Origin: Streptomyces lincolnensis
Lineage (GTDB): Bacteria > Actinomycetota > Actinomycetes > Streptomycetales > Streptomycetaceae
DNA length: 64,000 bases
Assembly: GCF_001685355.1 (NCBI RefSeq)
Contig: NZ_CP016438.1
Location: 1,054,001 to 1,118,000, forward strand
Reading direction: 5' to 3'
Every line of letters begins with the position of its first letter. The first letter of the stretch is position 1. The position numbers were made by a program, and so were the translations under genes. The notes under the pieces were generated by a model that saw only the letters and a program-made list of their open reading frames with translations, searched no databases and was not told the origin of the DNA. Positions 22,432 to 31,359 of this stretch are shown one piece after another.

Positions 22432-23790
22432 TCACAAGCGGGCGGACGCCTCGCCGAGGGTGTCCGCGAGGATGTCGGCGATACGGTCGAGGAGGGGGCG
22501 GTCGCTGATCAGCGGGGGCGCGATCTGGACGAGTGGCGCCGACCGGTTGTAGACGCGGGCCAGGAGACCGGCCTCGCGCAGGCGGCGCGGGATCAGGTCG
22601 GCGACCAGGTCGGCCCGGGCGCGGTCGCTGAAGCCGCCGTCGTCGAGATCGCCGACGAGTTCACAGGCGTAGAAGAAGCCGGCGCCGCGGACATCACCGA
22701 CGAGGGGCAGATCCCCGAGGGAGGTCATGCGCCGGGCGAGGTGGTCCTGGAGGCCGCGGACGTTCTCCAGGATGCGGTCCCGCTCCATGATCTCCAGGCT
22801 GCGCAGGGCGATGGCGGCGCTGAGCGGGTGACCGCTGAAGGTGTAGCCGTGGTTGAGGACCTCGCCCGGCCGGTTGATCACCTCCGCGACATGTCCCGCG
22901 ACCAGAGTCGCGCCCATCGGGGCGTAGCCGGCGGTGATGCCCTTGGCGACGGTGACGATGTCCGGACGGGCGCCGTAGCACTCGCCGCCGAACCACTCCC
23001 CGAGCCGGCCGAACGCGGTGATCACCTCGTCGGCGACCAGCAGGAAACCGTAGCGGTCGGCCAGTCGGCGCAGGCCCTCCCAATAGCCGGCGGGTGGGGT
23101 GATGCAGCCGCCCCGGTTCTGTACCGGTTCCGCGATGAGTATCCCGACCGACTCCGGGCCCGCCGCCAGGACCGTGGCCTCCACGTCCGCGAGCAGGTAC
23201 GCGGTGAAGGCCGCCTCGTCGAGCGGCTGTTCCAGGGCCGCGTGGTTGGTGTTGGCGACGAAGTGGGTCTCCACGGCGGGCGGCCCGTACGGTTCGGTGA
23301 GGCCGGGGTCGTCGGTGAAGGACAGCGCCCCGAGGGTGAGCCCGTGGTAGGCGCCGCGCCGGGCGATGGCCTTGGTGCGGCCCGGTTCGCCGCGCAGGGT
23401 GTGGTACCTGCGGGCGATCTTCCAGGCGGTCTCCACGGCCTCGGCGCCGCCGCCGCTGAAGAAGACGTGCTCGATGCCGTCGGGGGCCAGGGCGGCGAGG
23501 CGCTCCGCGAGGGCCAGGCCGGTGGGGTGCGCGGATTGCGACCACAGAGGGCTGTAGCACAGTTCGCGCAGCTGCTTCTGGGCCGCCTCAGCGATCTCGT
23601 CGGCGTAGGAGTAGCCGATCTGGCAGCAGTACAGCCCGGACAGGCCGTCGATGTAGCGGTTGCCGGCCGTGTCGTCGAGGTACGGGCCCTCGCCGTGGCG
23701 CACGACGAACAGATCCCTGCCCTGCGGGGTGAGCGAGCCGTTCGCGGTCATGTTCAGCAGCAGGTGCCGCTGAGCGGTCGTGGTGGTCAT
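22432..23790 (-). CDS. Class III (omega) aminotransferase
   Basis: A 452-residue PLP enzyme. Signatures are GLYCCQIGYSYADEIAEAA, FFSGGGAEAVETAWKIAR, AYHGLTLGALS, the cofactor Asp in VADEVITAFGR, and the Schiff-base Lys in TVAKGITAGYAPMGA. The length and the N-terminal HLLLNMTANGSL resemble putrescine/beta-alanine/taurine:pyruvate aminotransferases. It would convert a terminal amine to an aldehyde for the neighbouring dehydrogenase. The start overlaps the upstream permease stop by four bases, and the M14 gene follows 35 bases later. Confidence 0.87.
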   Translation of the reverse strand: MTTTTAQRHLLLNMTANGSLTPQGRDLFVVRHGEGPYLDDTAGNRYIDGLSGLYCCQIGYSYADEIAEAAQKQLRELCYSPLWSQSAHPTGLALAERLAALAPDGIEHVFFSGGGAEAVETAWKIARRYHTLRGEPGRTKAIARRGAYHGLTLGALSFTDDPGLTEPYGPPAVETHFVANTNHAALEQPLDEAAFTAYLLADVEATVLAAGPESVGILIAEPVQNRGGCITPPAGYWEGLRRLADRYGFLLVADEVITAFGRLGEWFGGECYGARPDIVTVAKGITAGYAPMGATLVAGHVAEVINRPGEVLNHGYTFSGHPLSAAIALRSLEIMERDRILENVRGLQDHLARRMTSLGDLPLVGDVRGAGFFYACELVGDLDDGGFSDRARADLVADLIPRRLREAGLLARVYNRSAPLVQIAPPLISDRPLLDRIADILADTLGEASARL

Positions 23791-24653
23791 ACGGTCTCAC
23801 CTCCGGGAGTGGCGATCCCCGTCGCGGTCTCGACCGACAGCAGGGAGTCCTGCCGTCCGGAGCCGAGCCAGCGCACTACGGCCACCAGCACGAGGGCGAG
23901 GATCGCGAAGGCGATCAAAATGGCGCTGATCGCGGTCACGCTGGGGTCGATGTCGAAGGTCAGGGAGTTGTAGATCTGCACCGGCAGGGTGACGGTGCCG
24001 ACGGAGGACAGGAACTGGGAGATGTAGAACTCGTCGAAGCTGGTGATGAAGGAGAAGATCGCCGCGGCGATCATTCCGGGTGCGGCCAGGGGGAAGGTGA
24101 TCCGCCGGGCGATCGTCAGACGGCCGGCGCCCATGCTGGCGGCGGCGTCCTCCAGGCGTTCGTCGATGCCGCGCAGGGTCGCGATCAGGATGAGCACCGC
24201 GATCGGCGAGGCCAGCACGGTGTGGCCGAGTGCGATCGCGAGCGGGCTGCCCAGCATCGCGGCGGGCTCGAAGAGCAGGAACAGGCCCAGCGCGGTGACG
24301 ATCTGCGGGATGAGCAACGGTCCGAGGACCAGGGCGTAGACCGCGGAGCGCAGCGGCAGTTCGCTGCGGGTCAGCGCGGTCGCCGCGGTCACACCGATGA
24401 TCAGCGAGAACACGGTGCTCAGGGCGGCGACGAAGGCGCTCAGCGACAGCGCGGCCGGCCACTTGCTGCCGTCGGCGAACAGCGCCTTGTACCAGCTGAG
24501 CGTCCACGCGTCCGGGGGGAAGGATCCGAAGGCGTTGCTGCTGAAGGAGGTGACGAGGATGACGACGATCGGCAGGGCCAGGAACAGCAGGATCACGGTG
24601 GCGGTCGCCGTCAGCGCGATGCGTCCGGTGAGGGTGCTGCGCAGCTCCATCAT
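23787..24653 (-). CDS. ABC transporter permease, PotC-like
   Basis: A 288-residue inner-membrane protein with six helices and the EAA loop EDAAASMGAGRLTIARRITFPLAAPG, which docks to the ATPase. It has the LALPIVVILVTSFSS first helix and the periplasmic loop AWTLSWYKALFADGSKW typical of spermidine/putrescine-type PotC permeases. It follows the second permease with overlapping start and stop codons (tandem ATG codons at 24653 and 24650). Confidence 0.9.
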   Translation of the reverse strand: MMELRSTLTGRIALTATATVILLFLALPIVVILVTSFSSNAFGSFPPDAWTLSWYKALFADGSKWPAALSLSAFVAALSTVFSLIIGVTAATALTRSELPLRSAVYALVLGPLLIPQIVTALGLFLLFEPAAMLGSPLAIALGHTVLASPIAVLILIATLRGIDERLEDAAASMGAGRLTIARRITFPLAAPGMIAAAIFSFITSFDEFYISQFLSSVGTVTLPVQIYNSLTFDIDPSVTAISAILIAFAILALVLVAVVRWLGSGRQDSLLSVETATGIATPGGETV

Positions 24654-25543
24654 GAGGTGCTCCTCTTCTTGCGGCTGGCGCCGAAGGAGGTGACGAGCTT
24701 GACCAGCAGCAGTCCGGCGAAGGTGAGCAGCAGCAGGATGACTCCCTGGGCGGCGGCCCCGTTCCACTGGTTCTGCTTCATCACCTGCTGGTTGATGAGG
24801 GAGGCGACCATCGTCTGGTTCGGGCCGCCCATCAGGGCGGGGGTGATGTAGTAGCCCAGCGAGAGGATGAAGCTGAGCAGTCCGGCACTGGCGAGGCCGG
24901 GGGCGACCAGGGGCAGGTAGACCCGGCGGAAGATCGTCACGCGTCCGGCGCCCATGCTGGCGGCGGCGGCGAGCAGCCGCCGGTCCACGCCGCGCATCAC
25001 GCCGTACAGCAGCAGCACGGTGTACGGCAGCATCACCGAGGTGGTGCCGATGACCACGCCGATCTCGTTGTAGAGGAGCTGGAACGGCGCCCCGGGAACC
25101 CACAGGTCGGCCATGGCCTCGTTCACCAGGCCCTTGTCGCCGAGCAGGATGATCCAGCCGTAGGTGCGGACCAGGGCGCTGATGAAGTGCGGGACGACCA
25201 CGATCAGCATGGCGACGCCGGCCCACAGGGGCTTCAGCCGGGAGATCGCGTTCGCCAGGACGAACCCGAAGAGGAGGCTGAACAGCGCCGTCTCCGCGGA
25301 GATCCGCAGTGTGGTGAACAGGACCGAGAGGTTGACGCCCGTCAGCGCGTCGACGTACCAGTGCAGCGTCAGCGATCCGTCGGCGTTCTTCAGGCTGAGG
25401 AACAGCGTGCTGAAGATCGGGTAGACGAACAGCACCAGGAGATAGACGACGACCGGCAGCGCGTAGAGGATTCCGGCCCGTGTTCTGCGGGAGGCCAGGA
25501 GCTTGCGGGGGCGCGCGGGGGTGCCCGCGAGGGTGGCGGCCAT
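24650..25543 (-). CDS. ABC transporter permease, PotB-like
   Basis: A 297-residue membrane protein with six helices and the EAA loop AAAASMGAGRVTIFRRVYLPLVAPG. The N-terminus LYALPVVVYLLVLFVYPIFST and the loop following it match PotB-type permeases of polyamine/opine importers. Its start is three bases after the ATPase stop. With the ATPase, PotC-like partner and lipoprotein it forms a complete importer. Confidence 0.9.
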   Translation of the reverse strand: MAATLAGTPARPRKLLASRRTRAGILYALPVVVYLLVLFVYPIFSTLFLSLKNADGSLTLHWYVDALTGVNLSVLFTTLRISAETALFSLLFGFVLANAISRLKPLWAGVAMLIVVVPHFISALVRTYGWIILLGDKGLVNEAMADLWVPGAPFQLLYNEIGVVIGTTSVMLPYTVLLLYGVMRGVDRRLLAAAASMGAGRVTIFRRVYLPLVAPGLASAGLLSFILSLGYYITPALMGGPNQTMVASLINQQVMKQNQWNGAAAQGVILLLLTFAGLLLVKLVTSFGASRKKRSTS

Positions 25544-25546
25544 GGC

Positions 25547-26686
25547 TCACCCGTCCTGTTCGGCGGGATAGAGGTTGACGTCGTCCGGATCGACGGTGAT
25601 CCCGACCCGCTCACCACCGACGGGGCCGCGGCCGGCCGGTACCTCCAGGCGCAGCAGCGGGGCGTCACCGCCGTCGACCCGCACGCCGGCACGGACGATG
25701 GTGCCCACGTACGTGGCGGTCTCCACCGTGCCCTGGCAGAAGCCGTCCGACGGGGCACCGGCGTGCAGCCGGCCCGGCTGCACGGCGACCTTGACCACGG
25801 CGCCGGTGGCGAGGTCGTGGCGGCGGGCGGTCAGCAGGCTCCCCGTCGTGTCGAGGCGAACCAGGGTGTGGGCGTCGGTGTGCCGCTCGACGCGGCCGTG
25901 CAGGAAGTTGGCCGCGCCGAGGAAGTCCGCCACGAAGGGCGTCTTCGGCCGTTCGAACAGTTCCCGGGGCGTGTCGAACTGCTCGATCAGGCCGTTGCGC
26001 ATCACCGCGATGCGGTCCGAGAGGACCAGTGCTTCTTCCTGATCATGCGTCACGTAGATGACGGTCAGGCCGAGTTCCTGCTGGATGGCCTTGATCTCGA
26101 CCTGGAGCTGATCGCGGAGCTTCTTGTCCAGCGCGCCCAGCGGCTCGTCCATGAGGATGACCGGCGGGCGGTAGACCAGCGCCCGGCACAGGGCGACGCG
26201 CTGCTGCTGGCCACCGGACAGTTCGCGCGGACGGCGGCCGCCGAAGCCGGACAGGCCGGCGATCTCCAGGGTTTCCCCCACTCGCCTGCGAATCTCGTGC
26301 TTCGGCACTCCGCGCAGCGTGAGGGGGAAGGCGACGTTCTCGCCGACCGTCATGTGCGGGAAGAGCAGGTACTGCTGGAAGACGAAACCGAGACCCCGCT
26401 TCTGCGGGGCGAGCCGCGTCACGTCGCGGCCCCCGACCGTGATGGTGCCGGAGTCCGGCTCGCAGAACCCGGCGATCATCATCAGGGTCGTGGTCTTGCC
26501 CGACCCCGAGGCGCCGAGGAAGGTGACGAACTCCCCGGCCGCGATCTCCATGGACGCCTCGTCGACAGCGACGACATCGCCGTACGTCTTGCGCAGGCCC
26601 ACCACCGACAGGGCTTTGCCGGTCGTGGTGCCCGGCTTGCCACCGGCCGCCTTCACGGGCGGTGTGACCACATCGAATTCAGCCAC
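25547..26686 (-). CDS. ABC transporter ATP-binding protein, PotA-like
   Basis: A 379-residue ATPase: Walker A GASGSGKTT, Q-loop GLGFVFQQYLLFPHMT, signature LSGGQQQRVAL, Walker B VILMDEPLGALD, H-loop YVTHDQEEAL, then a TOBE domain (~residues 290-375, DLATGAVVKVAVQPGRL). The TOBE domain and the order of genes fit the polyamine/opine/thiamine (POPT) importer class. The GTG start overlaps the last eight bases of the binding-protein gene, implying coupled translation. The N-terminal ~25 residues are a low-complexity extension before the ATPase fold. Confidence 0.9.
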   Translation of the reverse strand: MAEFDVVTPPVKAAGGKPGTTTGKALSVVGLRKTYGDVVAVDEASMEIAAGEFVTFLGASGSGKTTTLMMIAGFCEPDSGTITVGGRDVTRLAPQKRGLGFVFQQYLLFPHMTVGENVAFPLTLRGVPKHEIRRRVGETLEIAGLSGFGGRRPRELSGGQQQRVALCRALVYRPPVILMDEPLGALDKKLRDQLQVEIKAIQQELGLTVIYVTHDQEEALVLSDRIAVMRNGLIEQFDTPRELFERPKTPFVADFLGAANFLHGRVERHTDAHTLVRLDTTGSLLTARRHDLATGAVVKVAVQPGRLHAGAPSDGFCQGTVETATYVGTIVRAGVRVDGGDAPLLRLEVPAGRGPVGGERVGITVDPDDVNLYPAEQDG

Positions 26687-27779
26687 GGGCCCACTCCAAC
26701 CAGCGCTTGGTGATGGCGGATTCGTTCTTGATCCACCAGTTGATGTCCGCGTCGAAGCCCTTGTCGTAGTACTCCGGCGCACCGGCGAGCTTGGAGCGTT
26801 CCTCGTCGGTGAGCTTCGTGTAGGCCACCGGGGAAGCCGGGTTCGACGGGAAGGTCTTGGCCAGGGCGGCCTGGACCTCGGGGCGCAGCGAGTAGTCGAG
26901 GAGTTGGTAGGCGGCGTCCACGTGGGCCGCGTCCTTGGCGATGGCGAAGCCCTGGAACTGGCGGCGTGCGCCGTTGAGTTGCCGCTCGACCGGGACTCCC
27001 TGCTTCTGGAGATCGGCGAGTCGACCGTCCCAGACGGTGGACATCGTCACCTCCTGGCGGCTGAGAAGCACACCGGGGAGCGGGCCGCTGTCCCAGAACT
27101 TCTTGACGTCGGAACGGAGCCGGGTCAGCACGTCGAACGCGCGGTCCACGTCGAGCGGGTAGAGCTTGTCCATCGGGACACCGTCGGCCAGCAGCGCGAA
27201 CTCCAGCTCGGGCAGGTCGGCGTCCGGGTTGCACATCGAGCGGCTGCCCTGGAACGCCTTGGTGTCCCAGAAGTCCGCCCACGACTCGGGCCCCCGGCCG
27301 CCGAAGGCGTCGGTGCGGTACGCCATACAGTTGGCGTAGAAGCTGCCGGCGACGGCATGGTCAGTGATCTGGCCCTCGGGGATCTTCGCGCTCTTGATGC
27401 TCTTGATCCGGTCGGTGTCCAGGGTCTCCAGGGCGTTCTGGGCCACGAACTTGGCGTGGTCCATCATCGAGTTGTTGATGAGGTCGAACTGGGGGCGGCC
27501 CTGCTTGATCTGGGCCAGCATCTGGGTGCCCTGGAGGTTGACCGCCTGGACGGTGATGCCGGTCTCCTGGGTGAACGGCGTGTAGACCGCCTTCTGCAGG
27601 GCCTCACCGTAGGCGCCGCCGCTGTCGCGGACGACGAGCGTCTTGGCGCTCTTGCCGCCGCTGCCGACGGAGCGGCTGCTGCCGGTGCCGCAGGCGGTGA
27701 GCGAGGTCGCGGCGATGCCTGCGGCGACGCCGCCGACTCCGCGAAGGAACACTCTGCGGTCTATCCGAACATCTTTCAC
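26679..27779 (-). CDS. Tat-exported solute-binding lipoprotein, PotD-like
   Basis: A 366-residue substrate-binding protein. The N-terminus has a twin-arginine motif (DRRVFLRG), a hydrophobic stretch (GGVAAGIAATSL) and lipobox LTAC, so it is a Tat-exported lipoprotein held on the outer face of the membrane. Mature sequence (TLVVRDSGGAYGEALQKAVYTPF, then GITVQAVNLQGTQMLAQIKQG) is typical of the PotD/spermidine-putrescine binding cluster D. It precedes the ATPase and permease genes and is the substrate-specificity component. The 105-base gap upstream is the only sizeable gap inside the operon and could hold an internal promoter. Confidence 0.9.
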   Translation of the reverse strand: MKDVRIDRRVFLRGVGGVAAGIAATSLTACGTGSSRSVGSGGKSAKTLVVRDSGGAYGEALQKAVYTPFTQETGITVQAVNLQGTQMLAQIKQGRPQFDLINNSMMDHAKFVAQNALETLDTDRIKSIKSAKIPEGQITDHAVAGSFYANCMAYRTDAFGGRGPESWADFWDTKAFQGSRSMCNPDADLPELEFALLADGVPMDKLYPLDVDRAFDVLTRLRSDVKKFWDSGPLPGVLLSRQEVTMSTVWDGRLADLQKQGVPVERQLNGARRQFQGFAIAKDAAHVDAAYQLLDYSLRPEVQAALAKTFPSNPASPVAYTKLTDEERSKLAGAPEYYDKGFDADINWWIKNESAITKRWLEWARG

Positions 27780-27884
27780 CGGGGACTCCTGGAGGTGCTG
27801 TACGAGGGGAGAAAGGAGGGGATGTGCGCGGGGGGGTGCGGTCTCTCGTTCTTGCCGTGTGGGGGGTGCTTGAGGGGTGGGGTC

Positions 27885-28874
27885 TCAGTGGCCGGGATCC
27901 AGGGGCGCGGGTGCGGCGATGGCGGCCAGTTCGGCGCCGGGGGCGACGGTCAGGCCGCGCATGCCGTAGAAGATGCGTCCGGCGGCCGGGGCGTGGACCT
28001 TGTGCTCGGTGCCGTCGGCCGGGTCGATGACGCGGCCGAGGAGCTGGCCCTGCGTCACGTCGTCGCCTGCGCCGAACTCCGGGTACCACAGGCCGGTCGC
28101 CTCGGAGACGACGCCGGCGGCCCAGACCCAGGCGCGGACGGCCGTGTCGTCCTGGGGCTTGGTCTCCAGGACGCCGAGCCGGCCCAGTACCCCGTACAGA
28201 CCGTCGACGAGACGACGGGCGGCGTCCGCGTCGCGTTCGCCGAGCTGGCCGGTCTCCACGAGGATCGCCGGGACGCCCTGACGGGCGGCTGCCGCGTGGC
28301 TGTTGCCGCCGTCGGCGTTCGTTCCGAAGATGACGTCCTCGATGCCGAGGGCGCCGGCCATGTCCGCGGTCTTCGCGTCCAGGTCGGGATCGCCGGTGAG
28401 GCGGTAGCCCACGAAGTTCTTCAGGACCTCGTCGATGCCGCCGGAGTGCAGGTCGACGTAGGCGTCGGCGCCGTCCACCAGGTGGGAGAACAGCCACGCC
28501 GCGAGACGCTCGGTGGGGCCGCCCTCGGGGTCGCCCGGGAAGACCCGGTTGATGTTCACGCCGTCGAGGGGGGAGATGCCGAGGCGTCCCTGGTAGACGG
28601 CCGGGGGGTTGGCGACGGGGCAGATGACGACCTGGCCGTGCACCTCGTCGGGCTCCAGCAGGGCGGCGAGCCGGGTGGCCGCGTCGATGCCGCTGAACTC
28701 GCCGCCGTGTACCCCGGCCGTGATGAGGACACGGGGGCCGGGGTGGGTGCCGTTGACGAGCGTGAGCGGGATGTCGGCGGTGAGCGTGCCGAGGTCGGCG
28801 GGCAGGGTGCCGCGGGTCTTGCCGCCGGGCTCGGCGCTGAGCGTGCCGACGAGGAGGGGGCCGTGGGTGGTCAT
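27885..28874 (-). CDS. Second succinylglutamate desuccinylase/aspartoacylase-family (M14) amidohydrolase
   Basis: A 329-residue zinc hydrolase paralogous to that at 21443. Zinc ligands are in TAGVHGGEFSG and VDLHSGG; the base Glu is in AILVETGQLG. The C-terminal barrel domain is HKVHAPAAGRIFYGMRGLTVAPGAELA. The two M14 copies differ clearly in sequence, so they may act on different acyl groups or sequential substrates. It lies five bases after the FAD oxidase gene and 105 bases before the binding-protein gene. Confidence 0.85.
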   Translation of the reverse strand: MTTHGPLLVGTLSAEPGGKTRGTLPADLGTLTADIPLTLVNGTHPGPRVLITAGVHGGEFSGIDAATRLAALLEPDEVHGQVVICPVANPPAVYQGRLGISPLDGVNINRVFPGDPEGGPTERLAAWLFSHLVDGADAYVDLHSGGIDEVLKNFVGYRLTGDPDLDAKTADMAGALGIEDVIFGTNADGGNSHAAAARQGVPAILVETGQLGERDADAARRLVDGLYGVLGRLGVLETKPQDDTAVRAWVWAAGVVSEATGLWYPEFGAGDDVTQGQLLGRVIDPADGTEHKVHAPAAGRIFYGMRGLTVAPGAELAAIAAPAPLDPGH

Positions 28875-28879
28875 CGTCG

Positions 28880-30013
28880 TTACGCTTCCGTCCGGTCGAG
28901 GGTCGAGATGAAGTCGATGGGCCGCCGCGAGGCGCCGTCGAGCGCGAGGTCCGCTGCGATGTCGCCGAAGGCGGGCGAGAGCTTGAAACCGTGGCCGGAG
29001 AACCCGGCGAGCAGGACGACGTCCTCGGCGCCGGGCAGCGGTCCGACCAGCGGACGACTGCTCTCGGTGTAGCCCTCCATGTAGACGGAGAGCCGGGTCG
29101 GGTCGGGGTTCAGGTCCGGCATGTACCGGCCGATGAGCTCCGTGAAGATCTCCAGCTCCTCCGGCTGCACGGTCCGGTCCAGCTGGTTCGGGTCGCCGGC
29201 CGGGCGGTGCAGCGCACGGGACAGGCCGAGCTTGACGGAGACGCCGTCCGGGGAGGGCAGGCCGTAGCAGTGGGTGGGCGCCGTACGGATGAACGCCGGG
29301 CGCTCCTGGCCGAACCATGCGTCTGTGGTGGGTGTGTACCAGGCGCTGATCAGTCGCCGGACGTCCACCTCCCACGGCAGGTCCGGGAGCAGGTCGTTCA
29401 CCCACGGCCCCGGGCTGACCACGGCCGCGTCGAAGTGCTCGCTGCCGGCGTCGGTGCGCACGTCCACTCCGCTGCCGCTGGGCACGATCTCGCGGACCGT
29501 GGTGTAGCGGTGGATGCGGGCGCCCAGTTCCTCCGCACGGCGGGCGGCGGTCTGAATCGTCAGCTCGGGCCGGATGAACCCCGCGCGGCGGTCGAGTACG
29601 GCCGCGTCGCCGTCCTCGATGCGGAACTGCGGGAAGCGCTTGGCGAGCGCCTCTGCGTCGAGGACCTCGTGGTCCAGGCCGTGCTCGGCGATGGACTGAA
29701 GGACCGTGGCCATCTGCTGGTGCCCGGTCGGCCCCATCAGCAGACAGCCGGTCAGCCGGCGCAGTTCACGGCCGGTGTCCTGCTGGAGCTGCTCCCACAG
29801 GACGTCGGCGTGCTTGAGGAGCGGGACGTAGCGGGAGTCCTCGAAGTGCGCGCTGCGGAAGATCCGGGTCTCACCGCCGGCGGCACTGCGGTCGTGGCCC
29901 GGGGCGAAGCGGTCGTACCCGACGACCTCGGCGCCACGGGCAGCCAGGCGCCAGGCGGCCTGACTGCCCATCGTTCCGACGCCTACGACGGCGACGCGCT
30001 TCTTGGCAGACAC
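28880..30013 (-). CDS. SolA/sarcosine oxidase-like FAD amine oxidase
   Basis: A 377-residue flavoprotein resembling N-methyltryptophan/monomeric sarcosine oxidases: GVGTMGSQAAWRLAARG at the N-terminus, AGGETRIFRSAH, a substrate-domain strand MEGYTESSRPLVG, and the C-terminal FAD signature LLAGFSGHGFKLSPAFGDIAA. In classical members FAD is covalently bound to a Cys in a CMYT segment about 30 residues before the AGFSGHG block. Here that segment reads SVYMEGYT with no Cys, so the flavin may be non-covalent. It is the first gene of the minus-strand operon, divergent from the first iclR gene. Confidence 0.83.
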   Translation of the reverse strand: MSAKKRVAVVGVGTMGSQAAWRLAARGAEVVGYDRFAPGHDRSAAGGETRIFRSAHFEDSRYVPLLKHADVLWEQLQQDTGRELRRLTGCLLMGPTGHQQMATVLQSIAEHGLDHEVLDAEALAKRFPQFRIEDGDAAVLDRRAGFIRPELTIQTAARRAEELGARIHRYTTVREIVPSGSGVDVRTDAGSEHFDAAVVSPGPWVNDLLPDLPWEVDVRRLISAWYTPTTDAWFGQERPAFIRTAPTHCYGLPSPDGVSVKLGLSRALHRPAGDPNQLDRTVQPEELEIFTELIGRYMPDLNPDPTRLSVYMEGYTESSRPLVGPLPGAEDVVLLAGFSGHGFKLSPAFGDIAADLALDGASRRPIDFISTLDRTEA

Positions 30014-30151
30014 AAGGGGTTCCTTTCGCCTCCCGGGGCGTGGATGCTGAACGCCCGGTTGCGGACTCTTTGATTCCGGAGGGATGCGGCATCAGGACGA
30101 TGACCACGCCCGCCGGGAAGAAGGGGCTTCGCAATGCGCCCTCTCTAGCGC

Positions 30152-30201
30152 GTGCCACATTGTGGAACGGTGTGCTAGAATCTGGCATGAGAATGGCAGC
30201 C
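30152..30201. promoter_or_regulatory. IclR-type operator block, copy 1
   Basis: GTGCCACATTGTGGAACG (30152-30169), with the core palindrome CCACA-T-TGTGG, is followed by a second conserved part, TCTGGCATGAGAATGGCAGC (30181-30200). The block lies in the 250-base gap between the divergent FAD oxidase and iclR1 genes. It recurs with few changes at 31247-31296 upstream of iclR2, so it is likely the binding site of one or both IclR proteins and could also control the catabolic operon. Confidence 0.65.
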
Positions 30202-30263
30202 TCGTAGTGAGGAGTCAAGAGGGTGTCGGCCAGATGCTTTGAGGATTAACAGGGGGAAACCGG

Positions 30264-31016
30264 ATGGAAATGAAGAGTGTGACCAGGTCGCTCCGCATCC
30301 TGGAAGCGGTCGCCCAGCATCAGCCCGTGACCGTGGGGGAACTGACCAAGCTGTTCGAACTGCCCAAGTCGACCGTGCAGCGCAGCCTGGTCACGCTGGC
30401 CGAGGCCGGCTGGCTGCGCGCCAACCGCAAGGACACCACCCGCTGGGAGATCGGCGCCCGGGTCCTGGCCGTACGCCCGGCCGCCCTCCAGGGATCCAGC
30501 CTCTACGCCGCCGCACGCGAACCCATGGTCCGCCTCCGCGACACGGTCAACGAGACCATCCACCTCTCCGTACCGGACGCGTTGCAGTGCGTGGTGGTGG
30601 TCGACCGCGTGGACTGCGACCAGGCGGTACGGACGTTCATCAACATCGGCGACACCTCGCCGCTGCACGCCACCGCCACCGGGCGAGCGATCCTCGCGCA
30701 TCTGCCGAGGGCGGACGTCGAGGAACTCATCGGCCGTGGACTGGAGCGCTTCAGCGACTCCACGCCGACCGATTCCGCCGGACTGCGCGCGGAGCTGGAC
30801 CATGTGCGGGCGGACGGTTACTCGGTGAATCTCAACCAGTACCGGCCGGACGTGTGCGGTGTGGCCGCAGCCATCCTGGACACGGACGGCACACCGCTCG
30901 CGGCGGTGGCGGTGTCGATGCCCGCTTCCCGGTACGAGCCGGACCGGCTGCCCACGTGGGGGCGCCTCGTCGCCGACACGGCGTCGGAGATTTCCGCCCG
31001 CCGCCGGGGCGCCTGA
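30264..31016 (+). CDS. IclR-family transcriptional regulator (copy 1)
   Basis: A 250-residue regulator with an N-terminal winged helix at residues ~5-65 (SLRILEAVAQHQPVTVGELT, LPKSTVQRSLVTLAEAGWL) and a C-terminal IclR effector domain at ~75-245 (REPMVRLRDTVNETIHLSV, STPTDSAGLRAELDHVRADG, GVAAAILDTDGTPLAAVAVS). It is divergent from the 12-gene amine-catabolic operon, so it is probably that operon's regulator. It is a tandem paralogue of the gene at 31360; the first ~90 residues of the two differ at only a few positions, which means very similar DNA recognition, while the effector domains differ more. Confidence 0.9.
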   Translation: MEMKSVTRSLRILEAVAQHQPVTVGELTKLFELPKSTVQRSLVTLAEAGWLRANRKDTTRWEIGARVLAVRPAALQGSSLYAAAREPMVRLRDTVNETIHLSVPDALQCVVVVDRVDCDQAVRTFINIGDTSPLHATATGRAILAHLPRADVEELIGRGLERFSDSTPTDSAGLRAELDHVRADGYSVNLNQYRPDVCGVAAAILDTDGTPLAAVAVSMPASRYEPDRLPTWGRLVADTASEISARRRGA

Positions 31017-31246
31017 GAGGGGCCCGGGCCACCTGACCCCGGAGGCAGCGCAGACAGCCGCCGCCCCGCGCCCGGCCGGCGAAGGCCTGGGCGCGGGGCG
31101 GCCCTGCGCGATGCGCGAGACGGCGCGGCCAGGGCATGACCGCCGTCATCACAACGGCATCGCGAGCCAGGGGTACACGGCACCACGGAACTCGGCGAGC
31201 TAGGCCGACTTCTCACCCCGGCCCAGGCATCGCCCCATTCGCCAGC

Positions 31247-31296
31247 GTGCCACATAGTGGAATGCTATGCTGACATCTGGCATGAGAGTGGCAGCC
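31247..31296. promoter_or_regulatory. IclR-type operator block, copy 2; rest of the 31017-31359 gap is featureless
   Basis: GTGCCACATAGTGGAATG (31247-31264) and TCTGGCATGAGAGTGGCAGC (31276-31295) repeat the copy 1 block upstream of iclR1, at a similar distance from the start codon. In the remainder of the 343-base gap between the two iclR genes I see nothing else I can support. Confidence 0.65.
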
Positions 31297-31359
31297 GAGT
31301 CGGGAGGGCGTCAAGAGGGTGCCGTCCGAAGACTTCGAGAACCAACGGGGGAAATCCGG

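Noticed and set aside
17013..30013. Canonical gamma-glutamyl-putrescine (Puu) pathway
   Set aside because: PuuB-, PuuC- and Pot-like genes are present, but there is no glutamylputrescine synthetase (PuuA) or hydrolase (PuuD) in the operon. The PuuD-like fragment at 621-782 is unrelated to it and broken.
17013..30013. Ectoine degradation (doeABCD) cluster
   Set aside because: M14 deacylases and an aminotransferase resemble DoeB and DoeD, but no ectoine hydrolase (DoeA) and no ectoine-type importer (EhuABCD) is present.
31267..31359. Longer iclR2 start at 31267
   Set aside because: It would begin inside the operator block and add 31 residues absent from iclR1; GTG 31360 aligns with the iclR1 start.
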